NCBI GenBank assembly: GCA_023389455.1
Contig: JAEWEJ010000180.1
Span: 1-13,348 of the forward strand
Direction: 5' to 3'
DNA: 13,348 nt
Source of the DNA: Actinomycetes bacterium
GTDB taxonomy: Bacteria; Actinomycetota; Actinomycetes; Actinomycetales; Cellulomonadaceae
Positions 1 through 6,544 of this stretch are shown one piece after another. The notes under the pieces were generated by a model. That model saw only the letters and a list, made by a program, of their open reading frames with translations. It was not told the DNA's origin and made no database searches. How positions within the stretch are numbered: the stretch's first letter is position 1; every line of letters begins with the position of its first letter. The position numbers were made by a program, and so were the translations under genes.

Positions 1-10
1 GGGGGGGGGC

Positions 11-27
11 GGGCCGCGGCGCGGCCC
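11..27. terminator. Short GC hairpin, possibly the end of an upstream gene
   Basis: A 7-bp perfect stem (11-17 with 21-27) with a 3-base loop lies directly after a run of nine G at the window start. No gene end is visible before it, so calling it the terminator of a gene outside the window is inference. The rest of 1-84 holds no recognisable gene. Confidence 0.3.
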
Positions 28-84
28 CCCACCGCGACCCACCCGGCCGCCGTACCGGTGCGCCGACGGTGCAGGATGTGCGCC

Positions 85-756
85 ATGCGCAGCGACATCT
101 TCGACCGGTCCAACCTCGAGGTCGAGAACGGGCAGCGGTTCGTCCTCCAGAGCCCCAAGATGCTCAAGGTGACCCTCGGTGAGCCCGTGCTCGCCGCCAA
201 GGGCGTCATGGTGGCGTACCAGGGGGCGGTGCAGTTCCACCACAAGGGCTCGGACTCCCTCGCGAAGTTCGTCAGGCGGGCGATCAGCAGCGACGACCAG
301 GCCCTCATGACCGTGTCCGGGCAGGGCGACGTGTTCTTCGCGCGCTACGCCGAGGACGTCTTCGTCATCCAGCTGGAGGGCGACGCGATCAGCGTCGGCG
401 GGTCGTCCCTGCTCGCCTTCGACGCGTCCCTGCAGTGGGACCTGCACCGCACGCGCGGCGCGGGGATGATGACCGGCGGGCTGTTCAACACCGTGGTGCA
501 GGGGCACGGGTCCGTCGCGCTGACGTCCGACGGCAAGCCGGTCATCCTCGACTGCGCGCAGCAGCCGACGTTCGTCGACCCCAACGCCGCCGTGTGCTGG
601 TCCGCCGGCCTCGTGCCCGAGGTCGTGTCCAGCATGAACATGTCCTCGATGCTGCGTGGTGGCTCGGGGGAGGCGTTCCAGTACAAGTTCCACGGCCCGG
701 GCTTCGTGGTCGTGCAGCCGTCGGAGGGCTTCGCGGGCGTCGTTCAGCCGAGCTGA
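85..756 (+). CDS. AIM24 family protein (DUF124-like)
   Basis: This encodes a 223-residue protein that I recognise as the bacterial AIM24/DUF124 family. The family is named after a yeast mitochondrial protein, but the biochemical role of bacterial members is not established. The whole length fits one compact beta-rich fold: an N-terminal strand region (residues 10-50), a central glycine-rich region with GGSSLLAF (105-112) and the family-typical GGLFNTVVQGHG (131-142), and a C-terminal GPGFVVVQPSEG (204-215). There is no signal peptide or membrane segment, so it should be cytoplasmic. The ATG at 85 is chosen because AGGA (73-76) sits 8 bases ahead; an in-frame GTG at 58 and ATG at 76 would add nine and three residues without a good ribosome site. 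A hairpin follows at 781-799. Family assignment is confident; function is unknown. Confidence 0.85.
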   Translation: MRSDIFDRSNLEVENGQRFVLQSPKMLKVTLGEPVLAAKGVMVAYQGAVQFHHKGSDSLAKFVRRAISSDDQALMTVSGQGDVFFARYAEDVFVIQLEGDAISVGGSSLLAFDASLQWDLHRTRGAGMMTGGLFNTVVQGHGSVALTSDGKPVILDCAQQPTFVDPNAAVCWSAGLVPEVVSSMNMSSMLRGGSGEAFQYKFHGPGFVVVQPSEGFAGVVQPS

Positions 757-780
757 GCCGAAGGGCTCCGCCCGGGGGTG

Positions 781-799
781 GCTGCCGGGAACCGGCAGC
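781..799 (+). terminator. Hairpin terminator after the AIM24 gene
   Basis: An 8-bp perfect stem (781-788 with 792-799) with a 3-base loop begins 24 bases after the AIM24 stop codon. There is no T tract, as is usual in high-GC actinobacteria. It suggests that the DUF488 gene downstream may have its own promoter. Confidence 0.5.
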
Positions 800-859
800 A
801 GCCCTCCACGCCGGCGGTCGCGGGGGTGGGGGAGCGGCGGCCGTGGCAGAGTCGGGCCG

Positions 860-1384
860 GTGGCCACGCTGCTGACCGTCGGGCACGGGACGCTCGCGCG
901 TGACGCGCTGGGTGGCCTGCTGCGGGACGCGGGCGTGCGGCTCGTCGTCGACGTGCGGCGGTTCCCCGGCAGCCGCCGCGACCCCGATGTCGCGCGCGAC
1001 GCGCTGGCGACGTGGCTGCCCGACGTGGGTGTCGGCTACCGCTGGGAGGAGCGGCTGGGCGGGCGACGCTCGCGCGTGGACGACGACGTCGACGTGTGGT
1101 GGCAGGTCGCCGCGTTCCGCGCCTACGCCGCGCACGCGCGCACCGACGTGTTCCGCAGCGCGATGACCGGCCTGCTGGCCGACGCCGCGGCCCCCGGTGC
1201 GGCGGTCATGTGCAGCGAGACCGTGTGGTGGCGGTGCCACCGGCGGATCATCAGCGACGTCGCGGTGCTGCTGCACGGCGTCGACGTGCGGCACCTCGCC
1301 CACGACGGGCGGCTCACCCCTCACCCGCCCGCGGCCGGCGCGCGCGTGACGCCCGCCGGGCTGGTCTACGACGTCGTCGGCTGA
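860..1384 (+). CDS. DUF488 family protein
   Basis: This encodes a 174-residue protein with all the hallmarks of the DUF488 family: TVGHG near the N-terminus (residues 6-10), VDVRRFPGSRR (30-40), YRWEERLGG (60-68), and the C-terminal block CSETVWWRCHRRII (118-131) with two cysteines and a histidine that resemble a metal or active site. No biochemical function is firmly established for the family. The GTG at 860 is chosen because the family begins a few residues before TVGHG; the open frame continues upstream, but only as arginine/serine-rich sequence. No clear Shine-Dalgarno precedes this GTG, so translation may be weak, leaderless or coupled. It lies 103 bases after the AIM24 gene, separated by a hairpin, and faces the transporter gene tail to tail. 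Confidence 0.85.
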   Translation: MATLLTVGHGTLARDALGGLLRDAGVRLVVDVRRFPGSRRDPDVARDALATWLPDVGVGYRWEERLGGRRSRVDDDVDVWWQVAAFRAYAAHARTDVFRSAMTGLLADAAAPGAAVMCSETVWWRCHRRIISDVAVLLHGVDVRHLAHDGRLTPHPPAAGARVTPAGLVYDVVG

Positions 1385-1440
1385 CGCGGCCGAGGTCGGA
1401 GAGCGGGGCCCGCCCGCGGCCCCGGCGCGCCGGAGTGCGG

Positions 1441-1474
1441 TCGGGTGCCGCGACCGGTCGGCCGCGGCACCCGA
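1441..1474. terminator. Bidirectional hairpin terminator between convergent genes
   Basis: A 12-bp perfect inverted repeat (1441-1452 with 1463-1474) encloses a 10-base loop. It lies 56 bases after the DUF488 stop and 7 bases after the transporter stop on the other strand, so it probably ends both transcripts. It has no T tract on either side. Confidence 0.7.
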
Positions 1475-1481
1475 GGAGACG

Positions 1482-3446
1482 TCAGACGAGCACGTCGTCC
1501 TTGCGGCCGTCCGTCCCGGGGTCGTCCGAACCGGCGTCGTCCGACGCGGCGGTGTGCGTCTCGTGGCCGTGCCCGCTCGGGTCGTCCGCCTGCGCGGCGG
1601 GCCGGTCCTCCTCCGGCTGGTACCAGTCGGTGAGCACCGGGTCGTCGGTGTCCAGCCAGGCACCGGCACCCTCGTCGGGCTCGGTGGCCACGACGCCCAC
1701 GACGAAGTCGTCGCCGTGCTCCTCGATGCCGGCCCGGACACCCTGCTCGAGGGCCTCGCGGGCGTACCGGCGGCGCAGCGTCAGCGGGTCGCGCGCCAGG
1801 TCCTTGGCCCAGGCGACCATCACGAGGATGACGACGAAGGCGAACGGCAGCGCCGCGACGATCATGAGGCTCTGCAGACCCGTCAGGGCGACCTGCCCGC
1901 CACCGACCAGCAGCACGGCGGCGATCGTCGCGAGCGCGAGACCCCAGAGCACCGTGGTCCAGCGACGGGGCTCGGGGTTGCCGCGCTCCGAGAGGCTCGC
2001 CATGACGATGGACGCCGAGTCGGCGCTGGTGACGAAGAAGATGACGATGGAGACGACCGCCGCGACGGACGTCAGGGCCCCGAACGGGAGCTCGTCGAGC
2101 AGCAGGAACAGCATGTCCTGGCCCGACTCCGCCTGGCTGATGCCGGCGCCGTTCTGCTCGAACCACATGGTCGTGCCGCCGACCACGGTGAACCACACCA
2201 GGCACACCGCGCTGGGTACCACGATGACGGCGGTGACGAACTCGCGCAGCGTGCGGCCGCGGCTGATCTTGGCGATGAACAGCCCGACGAACGGAGTCCA
2301 GGAGACCCACCACGCCCAGTAGTACGTGGTCCACGCGCTCATGAACTCCTGCGCGCCCGGCGCGGTGGCGGCCGACTGGCTCATGAGCGCCGGCAGCTCG
2401 CCCAGGAACGTCATGAGGGCGCCCGGGATCAGGTTGAGCAGCAGGATCGTCGGCCCGACCACGAGGACGAACAGGCCGAGCGACCCGGCGAGTGCCATGT
2501 TGACGTTGGACAGCACCCGGATCCCGCGCTTCACGCCGGAGACGGCCGAGAGGATGAACGCGACCGCGAGCACCGCGATGATGCCGACCAGGGCGGCGTT
2601 GCCGAGTGGCCCGACCCCGCCGACGATCTCGACGCCGCGCCCGATCTGCAGCGCGCCGATGCCGAGGGACACGGCGGTGCCGAACAGCGTGACGACGATC
2701 GCGAAGACGTCGACGACCTTGCCGAGCACCCCGTGCGAGCGGGCGCCGAAGATCGGCTCGAGCAGCGCGGACATCAGCGGCACGCGCCCCTTGCGGTACG
2801 CCGCGTACGCGACGGCGCCGCCGACGAGCGCGTAGTACGCCCACGCGACCGGGCCCCAGTGGAACATCGTCTGCGCGAGGGCCACGTGCATCGCGCGCTC
2901 GCTGCCCGCCACGGTGGTCTCGGCGAACACGGGCGGCGGGTCCGTGAAGAACGACATCGGCTCCAACGGACCGTAGAACAGCAGCCCGATGCCCATGCCA
3001 GCCGAGAACAGCATGGTGATCCACGAGATCGTCGAGAACTCCGGGGCCTCGTCGTCCTGGCCCAGCCGCACCCCGCGGTGCCGGCCGAAGCCGACCCACA
3101 TCATGAACCCGAACACCGTGACCGTCAGGAGCCCGAAGAACCAGCCGAAGTCCTCGGTGACGAAGGCGAAGCCCGCGCCGGCGAAGGCCGCGAGCCCCGA
3201 CGGGCTGGCCACGCCCCACACGATGACGCCCACGACCAGCGCCGCGGCGACCGCGAACACCAGGGCGTCCACGCCGAACCGGCGGTGGGTCTGCTCGACC
3301 CCGATGCCGGGGAGCAGGGCGGGGTGCGGGGCCCCGACGGTCCGTGGTGACGTCACCTCCCGCAGGATCTGCGTCGCGCGTGCACGCTGCGCCGCGGTGC
3401 GGTACCCGCTCTCGGTATGGTCCGGTTCCTTGCGCTGGTCGCTCAC
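1482..3446 (-). CDS. BCCT family transporter (betaine/choline/carnitine type, BetP-like)
   Basis: This encodes a 654-residue sodium-coupled importer of the BCCT family, which brings in quaternary ammonium compatible solutes such as glycine betaine under osmotic stress. A hydrophilic N-tail (1-55) precedes about twelve membrane helices (about 60-546). The glycine motif GMGIGLLFYGPLEP (150-163) matches the substrate/sodium helix of BetP-type members. The aromatic box YYWAWWVSWTPF (375-386) and the following SRGRTLREF (395-403) are also very BetP-like, and FVTSADSAS (471-479) fits a sodium-site helix. The C-tail (548-654) starts with the usual DPLTLRRRY segment and ends in a long Asp/Glu-rich stretch. 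GTG at 3446 is preferred because GAGAGG sits 5 bases ahead; a GTG at 3473 would add nine residues. The exact substrate cannot be read from the sequence, though the GMGIG motif favours betaine-type sodium transport over the carnitine exchangers. Confidence 0.92.
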   Translation of the reverse strand: MSDQRKEPDHTESGYRTAAQRARATQILREVTSPRTVGAPHPALLPGIGVEQTHRRFGVDALVFAVAAALVVGVIVWGVASPSGLAAFAGAGFAFVTEDFGWFFGLLTVTVFGFMMWVGFGRHRGVRLGQDDEAPEFSTISWITMLFSAGMGIGLLFYGPLEPMSFFTDPPPVFAETTVAGSERAMHVALAQTMFHWGPVAWAYYALVGGAVAYAAYRKGRVPLMSALLEPIFGARSHGVLGKVVDVFAIVVTLFGTAVSLGIGALQIGRGVEIVGGVGPLGNAALVGIIAVLAVAFILSAVSGVKRGIRVLSNVNMALAGSLGLFVLVVGPTILLLNLIPGALMTFLGELPALMSQSAATAPGAQEFMSAWTTYYWAWWVSWTPFVGLFIAKISRGRTLREFVTAVIVVPSAVCLVWFTVVGGTTMWFEQNGAGISQAESGQDMLFLLLDELPFGALTSVAAVVSIVIFFVTSADSASIVMASLSERGNPEPRRWTTVLWGLALATIAAVLLVGGGQVALTGLQSLMIVAALPFAFVVILVMVAWAKDLARDPLTLRRRYAREALEQGVRAGIEEHGDDFVVGVVATEPDEGAGAWLDTDDPVLTDWYQPEEDRPAAQADDPSGHGHETHTAASDDAGSDDPGTDGRKDDVLV

Positions 3447-3748
3447 GTCTGCCTCTCGTCGGTGCGTGGCCACCGGAGATGGTCACCGGTCCAGGACGCG
3501 ACCGCGAGCGTTCGCCGGAACGTTGCGGATGCCGCGAACGGGCCCGGGGGCGCGTTGCGCGGTGCCCCGGTCGTGGGTAGAACGCGCGCACCCGCGGACG
3601 AACCGGGCGCCTCCCGCACGCACCCCTGCCACCCCCCCGCAGGCTCCTCACCGGGCGTCGCCGGCAGCCCTCACGCACACAGCCTGGAGAGCGACAATGT
3701 GCGCCCTCCAGGAGTTGTCGAGAGGACGGGACGGAGGACGACGTCACC
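3447..3748. other. Divergent intergenic region, no protein gene
   Basis: These 302 bases separate the leftward transporter from the rightward small gene and should hold both promoters. I could not fix a convincing -35/-10 pair for either. An inverted repeat (CGTTCGC at 3509-3515 with GCGAACG at 3534-3540) lies about 60-95 bases ahead of the transporter start and could be an operator or leader hairpin. Two interleaved inverted repeats at 3683-3720 are described separately. Confidence 0.5.
3683..3720 (+). promoter_or_regulatory. Interleaved inverted repeats in the leader of the small gene
   Basis: CCTGGAG (3683-3689) pairs with CTCCAGG (3706-3712), and CGACAA (3692-3697), inside its loop, pairs with TTGTCG (3715-3720). 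The two stems interleave, so they must either form a pseudoknot or exclude each other. The element ends 12 bases before the GGAGGA ribosome site (3733-3738) of the small gene at 3749. A regulatory role is inference; the 2-base connector between 3712 and 3715 makes a tight pseudoknot, so alternating hairpins are equally possible. Confidence 0.35.
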
Positions 3749-3997
3749 ATGCCGACACTGCCGAAGCCGGTGAACCAGGCGCTGGACGTCCTCGTCGAGG
3801 CGCACCTGACGGCGTTCGGGAAGACGTACGTGAAGGCGCGCCGGCGGGACGTGCCCCCGCGACGGGCCTACGCCCGTGGCACCGTGGTCGCGCTGTTCCT
3901 GGCCCCCGCGCCGACCATGCGCGGACCCCGGCGCGAGTGGGCGACGGCGTACGAGGAGGAGGCCATGGTGCGCCGCGCGCGCTTCATGCTCCGCTGA
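3749..3997 (+). CDS. Small hypothetical protein, 82 residues
   Basis: I do not recognise this family. The 82-residue product is strongly basic in the middle (KARRRDVPPRRAYARG, residues 30-45), followed by a short hydrophobic stretch (VVALFLAPAP, 46-55) and an acidic/aromatic segment (REWATAYEEE, 62-71), and ends RRARFMLR. No signal peptide or clear membrane helix is seen. The gene call rests on a good ribosome site (GGAGGA 3733-3738, 10 bases before the ATG) and strong G/C preference at third codon positions. It stands alone, divergent from the transporter and convergent with chemoreceptor 1. Its last eight codons and stop lie in the first copy of a 28-bp tandem duplication. A small nucleic-acid-binding protein is conceivable but unsupported. 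Confidence 0.6.
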   Translation: MPTLPKPVNQALDVLVEAHLTAFGKTYVKARRRDVPPRRAYARGTVVALFLAPAPTMRGPRREWATAYEEEAMVRRARFMLR

Positions 3998-4025
3998 GCG
4001 CCGCGCGCGCTTCATGCTTCGCTGA
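3970..4025. repeat. 28-bp tandem duplication covering a stop codon
   Basis: Two adjacent 28-base units (3970-3997 and 3998-4025) differ at one base only (C at 3991, T at 4019). The first unit encodes the C-terminus and TGA of the 82-residue protein; the second repeats this outside the gene, ending in its own TGA. As 28 is not a multiple of three, the second copy is not in the same frame. Confidence 0.9.
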
Positions 4026-4049
4026 CCGCCCCGCGGGCGCAGCGCTGCT

Positions 4050-4071
4050 CCGTCGGTCCGCGCACCGACGG
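4050..4071 (+). terminator. Hairpin downstream of the small gene
   Basis: An 8-bp perfect stem (4050-4057 with 4064-4071) with a 6-base loop lies 52 bases after the small gene's stop and 24 bases after the tandem repeat. It is a plausible terminator without a T tract. Confidence 0.4.
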
Positions 4072-4158
4072 TCGGGCCCGTCGGACCCGCCGTGCACCGG
4101 GCGGCCCGCTGCCGCGTGGTGCCGGTGACCCCTCTCGGTCCTCCTCCGGTCGCGCGGG

Positions 4159-4215
4159 GGACCGGCGCGACCTGCGGGTGCAGCGTCGTCGCTGGGTCGC
4201 AGGTCGTGCCGGTCC
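4159..4215 (-). terminator. Long stem-loop terminator of chemoreceptor 1
   Basis: Bases 4159-4176 pair with 4198-4215 over 18 positions with a single G-T pair. Inside the 21-base loop a second short stem (4181-4185 with 4190-4194) closes a 4-base loop. The structure begins 12 bases beyond the stop codon of chemoreceptor 1 and also lies at the end of rightward transcripts from the small gene, so it may work on both strands. No T tract is present. Confidence 0.75.
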
Positions 4216-4227
4216 GGTGGTGAGTCG

Positions 4228-5898
4228 TCAGAACGTGAACGCGGTGACGCGGACCCGGAGGTCTTCCGCGAGGCGCGCGAGCTCGCCGACCGACTCGTTC
4301 ATCTGGTTGACGACCAGCGCCGACGTCTGTGCGGAGTCAGCGACACCGGTGATGTTCGAGGCGATCTCACCGGCGCCCGTCGCCGCCTCGGCAACACCTC
4401 GGCTCATCTCGTTGGTCGTGGCGGTCTGCTCCTCCACGGCCGAGGCGATGGTCATCTGGTAGTCGTTGATCTGCGCGATGATCGCCGAGATCTGACCGAT
4501 GGCCGCCACCGCACCGTCGGTGTCCGCCTGGATCGCGTCCACGCGGCGAGCGATGTCCTCGGTCGCCTTCGCGGTCTCCTGCGCCAGCTCCTTGACCTCG
4601 CCGGCCACGACCGCGAACCCCTTGCCGGCCTCACCCGCCCGCGCGGCCTCGATCGTCGCGTTGAGCGCCAGCAGGTTCGTCTGCTCGGCGATGGTCGTGA
4701 TGACCTTGACGACGTCGCCGATCTCCCGCGAGCTCACCCCGAGCTTGGCGACGGTGTCGTTGGTGGCCGCCGCGACCGTCGTGGCCTGCCCGGCGACCTT
4801 CGCGGCCTCCTGCGCGTTCTGCGCGATCTCACGGATGCTGGCACCCATCTGCTCGGCACCGGCCGCCACGGCCTGCACGTTGCGCGACACCTGCTCCGCC
4901 GCGGAGGCCACGACCCCGGCCTGGGTCGAGGTGCCGTCGACACCCGAGGCGACCTGTGACCCGGCTGCGGCCATCTCCTCGGACGCGTCAGCGACCTGTG
5001 TCGAGACCTGCGCGACGCCGGACATCGCCTCGCGCAGCGCCTGCTGGGCGACCGTCAGCTGGGAGGCCATCCGGCCCAGCTCGTCGCTGCTGGTCACGCT
5101 CACCTGGGCCGTGAGGTCACGCTCGGCGAGGCGGGCGACCACCGACGTCACCGACGCCGTCGACCGGGCGATCCCCCGCGCGACGAGCAGACCGAGGGCC
5201 ATCGCCGCTCCCGCGCCGAGCGCGAGCACGACCAGAAGGCGTGTCATCGCGCCACTCGCCTCGGACTCGGCCGAGGAGGCGCTCGCCTCGGCGGCTTCCC
5301 GCGCACTCCCGGACAGGACGGCGAACTGGTCGACGATGGACGCGGCGAGAGGTGTCATCTCGGCGTCACGACGGCGCTGGAGATCGTCCATGCGGCCCTG
5401 GGCGGCCAGAGCGTCGAGGTCGGCAACGAGCTGCAGGTAGTCGGTGAAGTCCGCGTCGAGCGCGTCGATCTGGGCGAGGATCCTCGGATCCGGCTCGGTC
5501 TCGCGCATCGCGACCAGGGCCTCCGCGATCTGCCCGCCGATCGTCTCGCGCTCCTCGAGGTGACGCGCCTTCGCGTTCGGGTCCGGTACGTACGTCCGGT
5601 TGACGGTGGCGAGGCGGTAACCCGTGAACAGGAACCGCAGCTCCTCGGCCTTGAGCGCCCCGAGGGTGTGCTGGGTGTACAGGGTCTGCGTCCTGGCTGC
5701 GCCGGTCTTGAGCGAGCTGACGCCGAGGAGTCCGCTGAAGAGACCCGCGGCCACGGCGACGGCGACGACACCGACGACCTTGGCCAGGATCGACGTGCGA
5801 CGGCGGGACCTGGTGGGCCGGGAGCCGGCCGGCGGTCGCGGCGCTGCTGAGTCGGACGTGCGCGACTCGAGCGGCTCCAGGGTGGACAGGTTCGACAT
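4228..5898 (-). CDS. Methyl-accepting chemotaxis protein (chemoreceptor 1)
   Basis: This encodes a 556-residue membrane chemoreceptor that senses an extracellular signal and controls CheA kinase through CheW. A basic cytoplasmic N-tail (1-36, ending RSRRR) leads to membrane helix 1 (37-60), an external four-helix-bundle-type sensor (61-218), membrane helix 2 (219-240), a HAMP linker (about 241-292) and the long signalling coiled coil. The kinase-contact hairpin tip EQTNLLALN starts at residue 405, followed by the invariant EAARAGEAGKGFAVVAGEV. The protein ends AFTF, with no CheR/CheB-binding pentapeptide. ATG at 5898 has GGAG 5 bases ahead. The ligand is unknown. No che or flagellar genes are in the window. 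From the HAMP region to the C-terminus it lines up with chemoreceptor 2, while the sensor differs. Confidence 0.95.
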   Translation of the reverse strand: MSNLSTLEPLESRTSDSAAPRPPAGSRPTRSRRRTSILAKVVGVVAVAVAAGLFSGLLGVSSLKTGAARTQTLYTQHTLGALKAEELRFLFTGYRLATVNRTYVPDPNAKARHLEERETIGGQIAEALVAMRETEPDPRILAQIDALDADFTDYLQLVADLDALAAQGRMDDLQRRRDAEMTPLAASIVDQFAVLSGSAREAAEASASSAESEASGAMTRLLVVLALGAGAAMALGLLVARGIARSTASVTSVVARLAERDLTAQVSVTSSDELGRMASQLTVAQQALREAMSGVAQVSTQVADASEEMAAAGSQVASGVDGTSTQAGVVASAAEQVSRNVQAVAAGAEQMGASIREIAQNAQEAAKVAGQATTVAAATNDTVAKLGVSSREIGDVVKVITTIAEQTNLLALNATIEAARAGEAGKGFAVVAGEVKELAQETAKATEDIARRVDAIQADTDGAVAAIGQISAIIAQINDYQMTIASAVEEQTATTNEMSRGVAEAATGAGEIASNITGVADSAQTSALVVNQMNESVGELARLAEDLRVRVTAFTF

Positions 5899-6357
5899 GA
5901 GCTCTCCGTATCAAGGGTCGAGAAGTGCGGGGCGTCAGCGCGTCGGCGCTGACGCTCCTGTGCGTGCTGGTCTCAGTGAGGGACTACTGCCACGGCGGTC
6001 GGCGCCGCTGTCTCTCCGAGGGGAGATGTCGTGGCGCCCGGTCGGTCCCGGGCTGCCGGAGGACCGGACGGACGTCGGTCCACCGGGGGAGCGCCGCACA
6101 GCGGTGGCCCGGGTCGTCGTCGCGTGCGCGGGCGAGCCGCCGGTCCGCGGTGCCCGGTCGGGTCCGTCGTCGGGCAGCCCGTCCTCGAGGGGCGCCACCA
6201 CGAGGGACCACGTGCACCTCGCGTCCCGGTAGGCTTGACCAGCGCCGGACGGGCCCTCGAGGCCTGATCGGCGCCGCACGGGACCGACGAGAGTGCCCGT
6301 GGTCGGGCTGGTCGCTGTGGCCGGCGGGTTCTCGACCACCTCTCTGGCCTGCCCCGC
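5899..6357. other. Gene-free region between chemoreceptor 1 and the tRNA
   Basis: I see no credible protein gene in these 459 bases. Just ahead of chemoreceptor 1 there is a 9-bp hairpin (5932-5940 with 5947-5955, loop of 6) that would lie in its leader, and a shorter one (TCTCC/GGAGA, around 6013-6026). Nearer the tRNA, 6234-6255 and 6263-6284 are diverged direct repeats (17 of 22 positions equal). A possible -10 box for the tRNA lies at 6230. Confidence 0.5.
6230..6235 (+). promoter_or_regulatory. Possible -10 box for the tRNA-Arg gene
   Basis: TAGGCT fits the TANNNT -10 pattern of actinobacterial housekeeping promoters and stands out in very GC-rich surroundings, about 120 bases before the tRNA. 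I see no good -35 at the matching distance, so the call is weak. Confidence 0.3.
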
Positions 6358-6430
6358 GCGCCTGTAGCTCAGGGGATAGAGCACCGCTCTCCTAAAGCGG
6401 GTGTCGGCAGTTCGAATCTGCCCAGGCGCA
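6358..6430 (+). tRNA. tRNA-Arg (anticodon CCT)
   Basis: A complete 73-base cloverleaf: acceptor stem GCGCCTG (6358-6364) with CAGGCGC (6423-6429) and discriminator A at 6430; D-stem GCTC/GAGC (6367-6370 and 6379-6382); anticodon stem CCGCT/AGCGG around the loop CTCCTAA (6389-6395) with anticodon CCT at 6391-6393; T-stem GGCAG/CTGCC around TTCGAAT (6411-6417). All stems are perfect. The CCA end is not encoded. It reads the AGG arginine codon, which is rare in such genomes. It sits between two leftward chemoreceptor genes. tRNA genes often serve as integration sites, but I see no duplicated 3' end or integrase here. Confidence 0.97.
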
Positions 6431-6486
6431 CACCGGCCCGTCGCCCGGCGGCGGGCGCCACCGGGCGGCACGGCCCCGGACCGGGC

Positions 6487-6540
6487 GCGGGCCCTCGGCA
6501 CGCACGAGGGCCCGCCCGCGTCGCGGGTCCCGGGCCCTCG
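6487..6540. terminator. Three-armed alternative hairpins between tRNA-Arg and chemoreceptor 2
   Basis: GGGCCCTCG occurs at 6489-6497 and 6532-6540, with its complement CGAGGGCCC at 6505-6513 between them. The middle arm can pair with the left one (11 bp, 6487-6497 with 6505-6515, loop of 7) or the right one (10 bp, 6505-6514 with 6531-6540, enclosing a further CCCGCG/CGCGGG stem). The right hairpin starts 4 bases beyond the stop of chemoreceptor 2 and fits its terminator; the left one fits the end of the tRNA transcript. Confidence 0.7.
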
Positions 6541-6544
6541 CGCG

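Noticed and set aside
1..10. Run of nine G at the very start of the window
   Set aside because: It may be a real homopolymer or an assembly edge effect. It cannot be judged without the upstream sequence.
1366..3750. Long overlapping open frames across the transporter gene on both strands (for example 1366-3750 minus and 1554-3350 plus)
   Set aside because: They are arginine/aspartate-rich products of high GC without motifs, whereas the BCCT frame has membrane helices and family motifs throughout.
3696..4128. An ATG at 3696 starting a longer frame that overlaps the small gene
   Set aside because: The product is arginine/glycine/alanine-rich with the wrong codon-position bias; the frame from 3749 has the expected bias and a better ribosome site.
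6234..6284. A diverged 22-base direct repeat with a 29-base period before the tRNA
   Set aside because: Only 17 of 22 positions agree, which is weak in such GC-rich sequence, and I can give it no function.
6358..6430. The tRNA as an integration site of a mobile element
   Set aside because: I found no repeated tRNA 3' end, integrase or foreign-looking genes on either side within the window.
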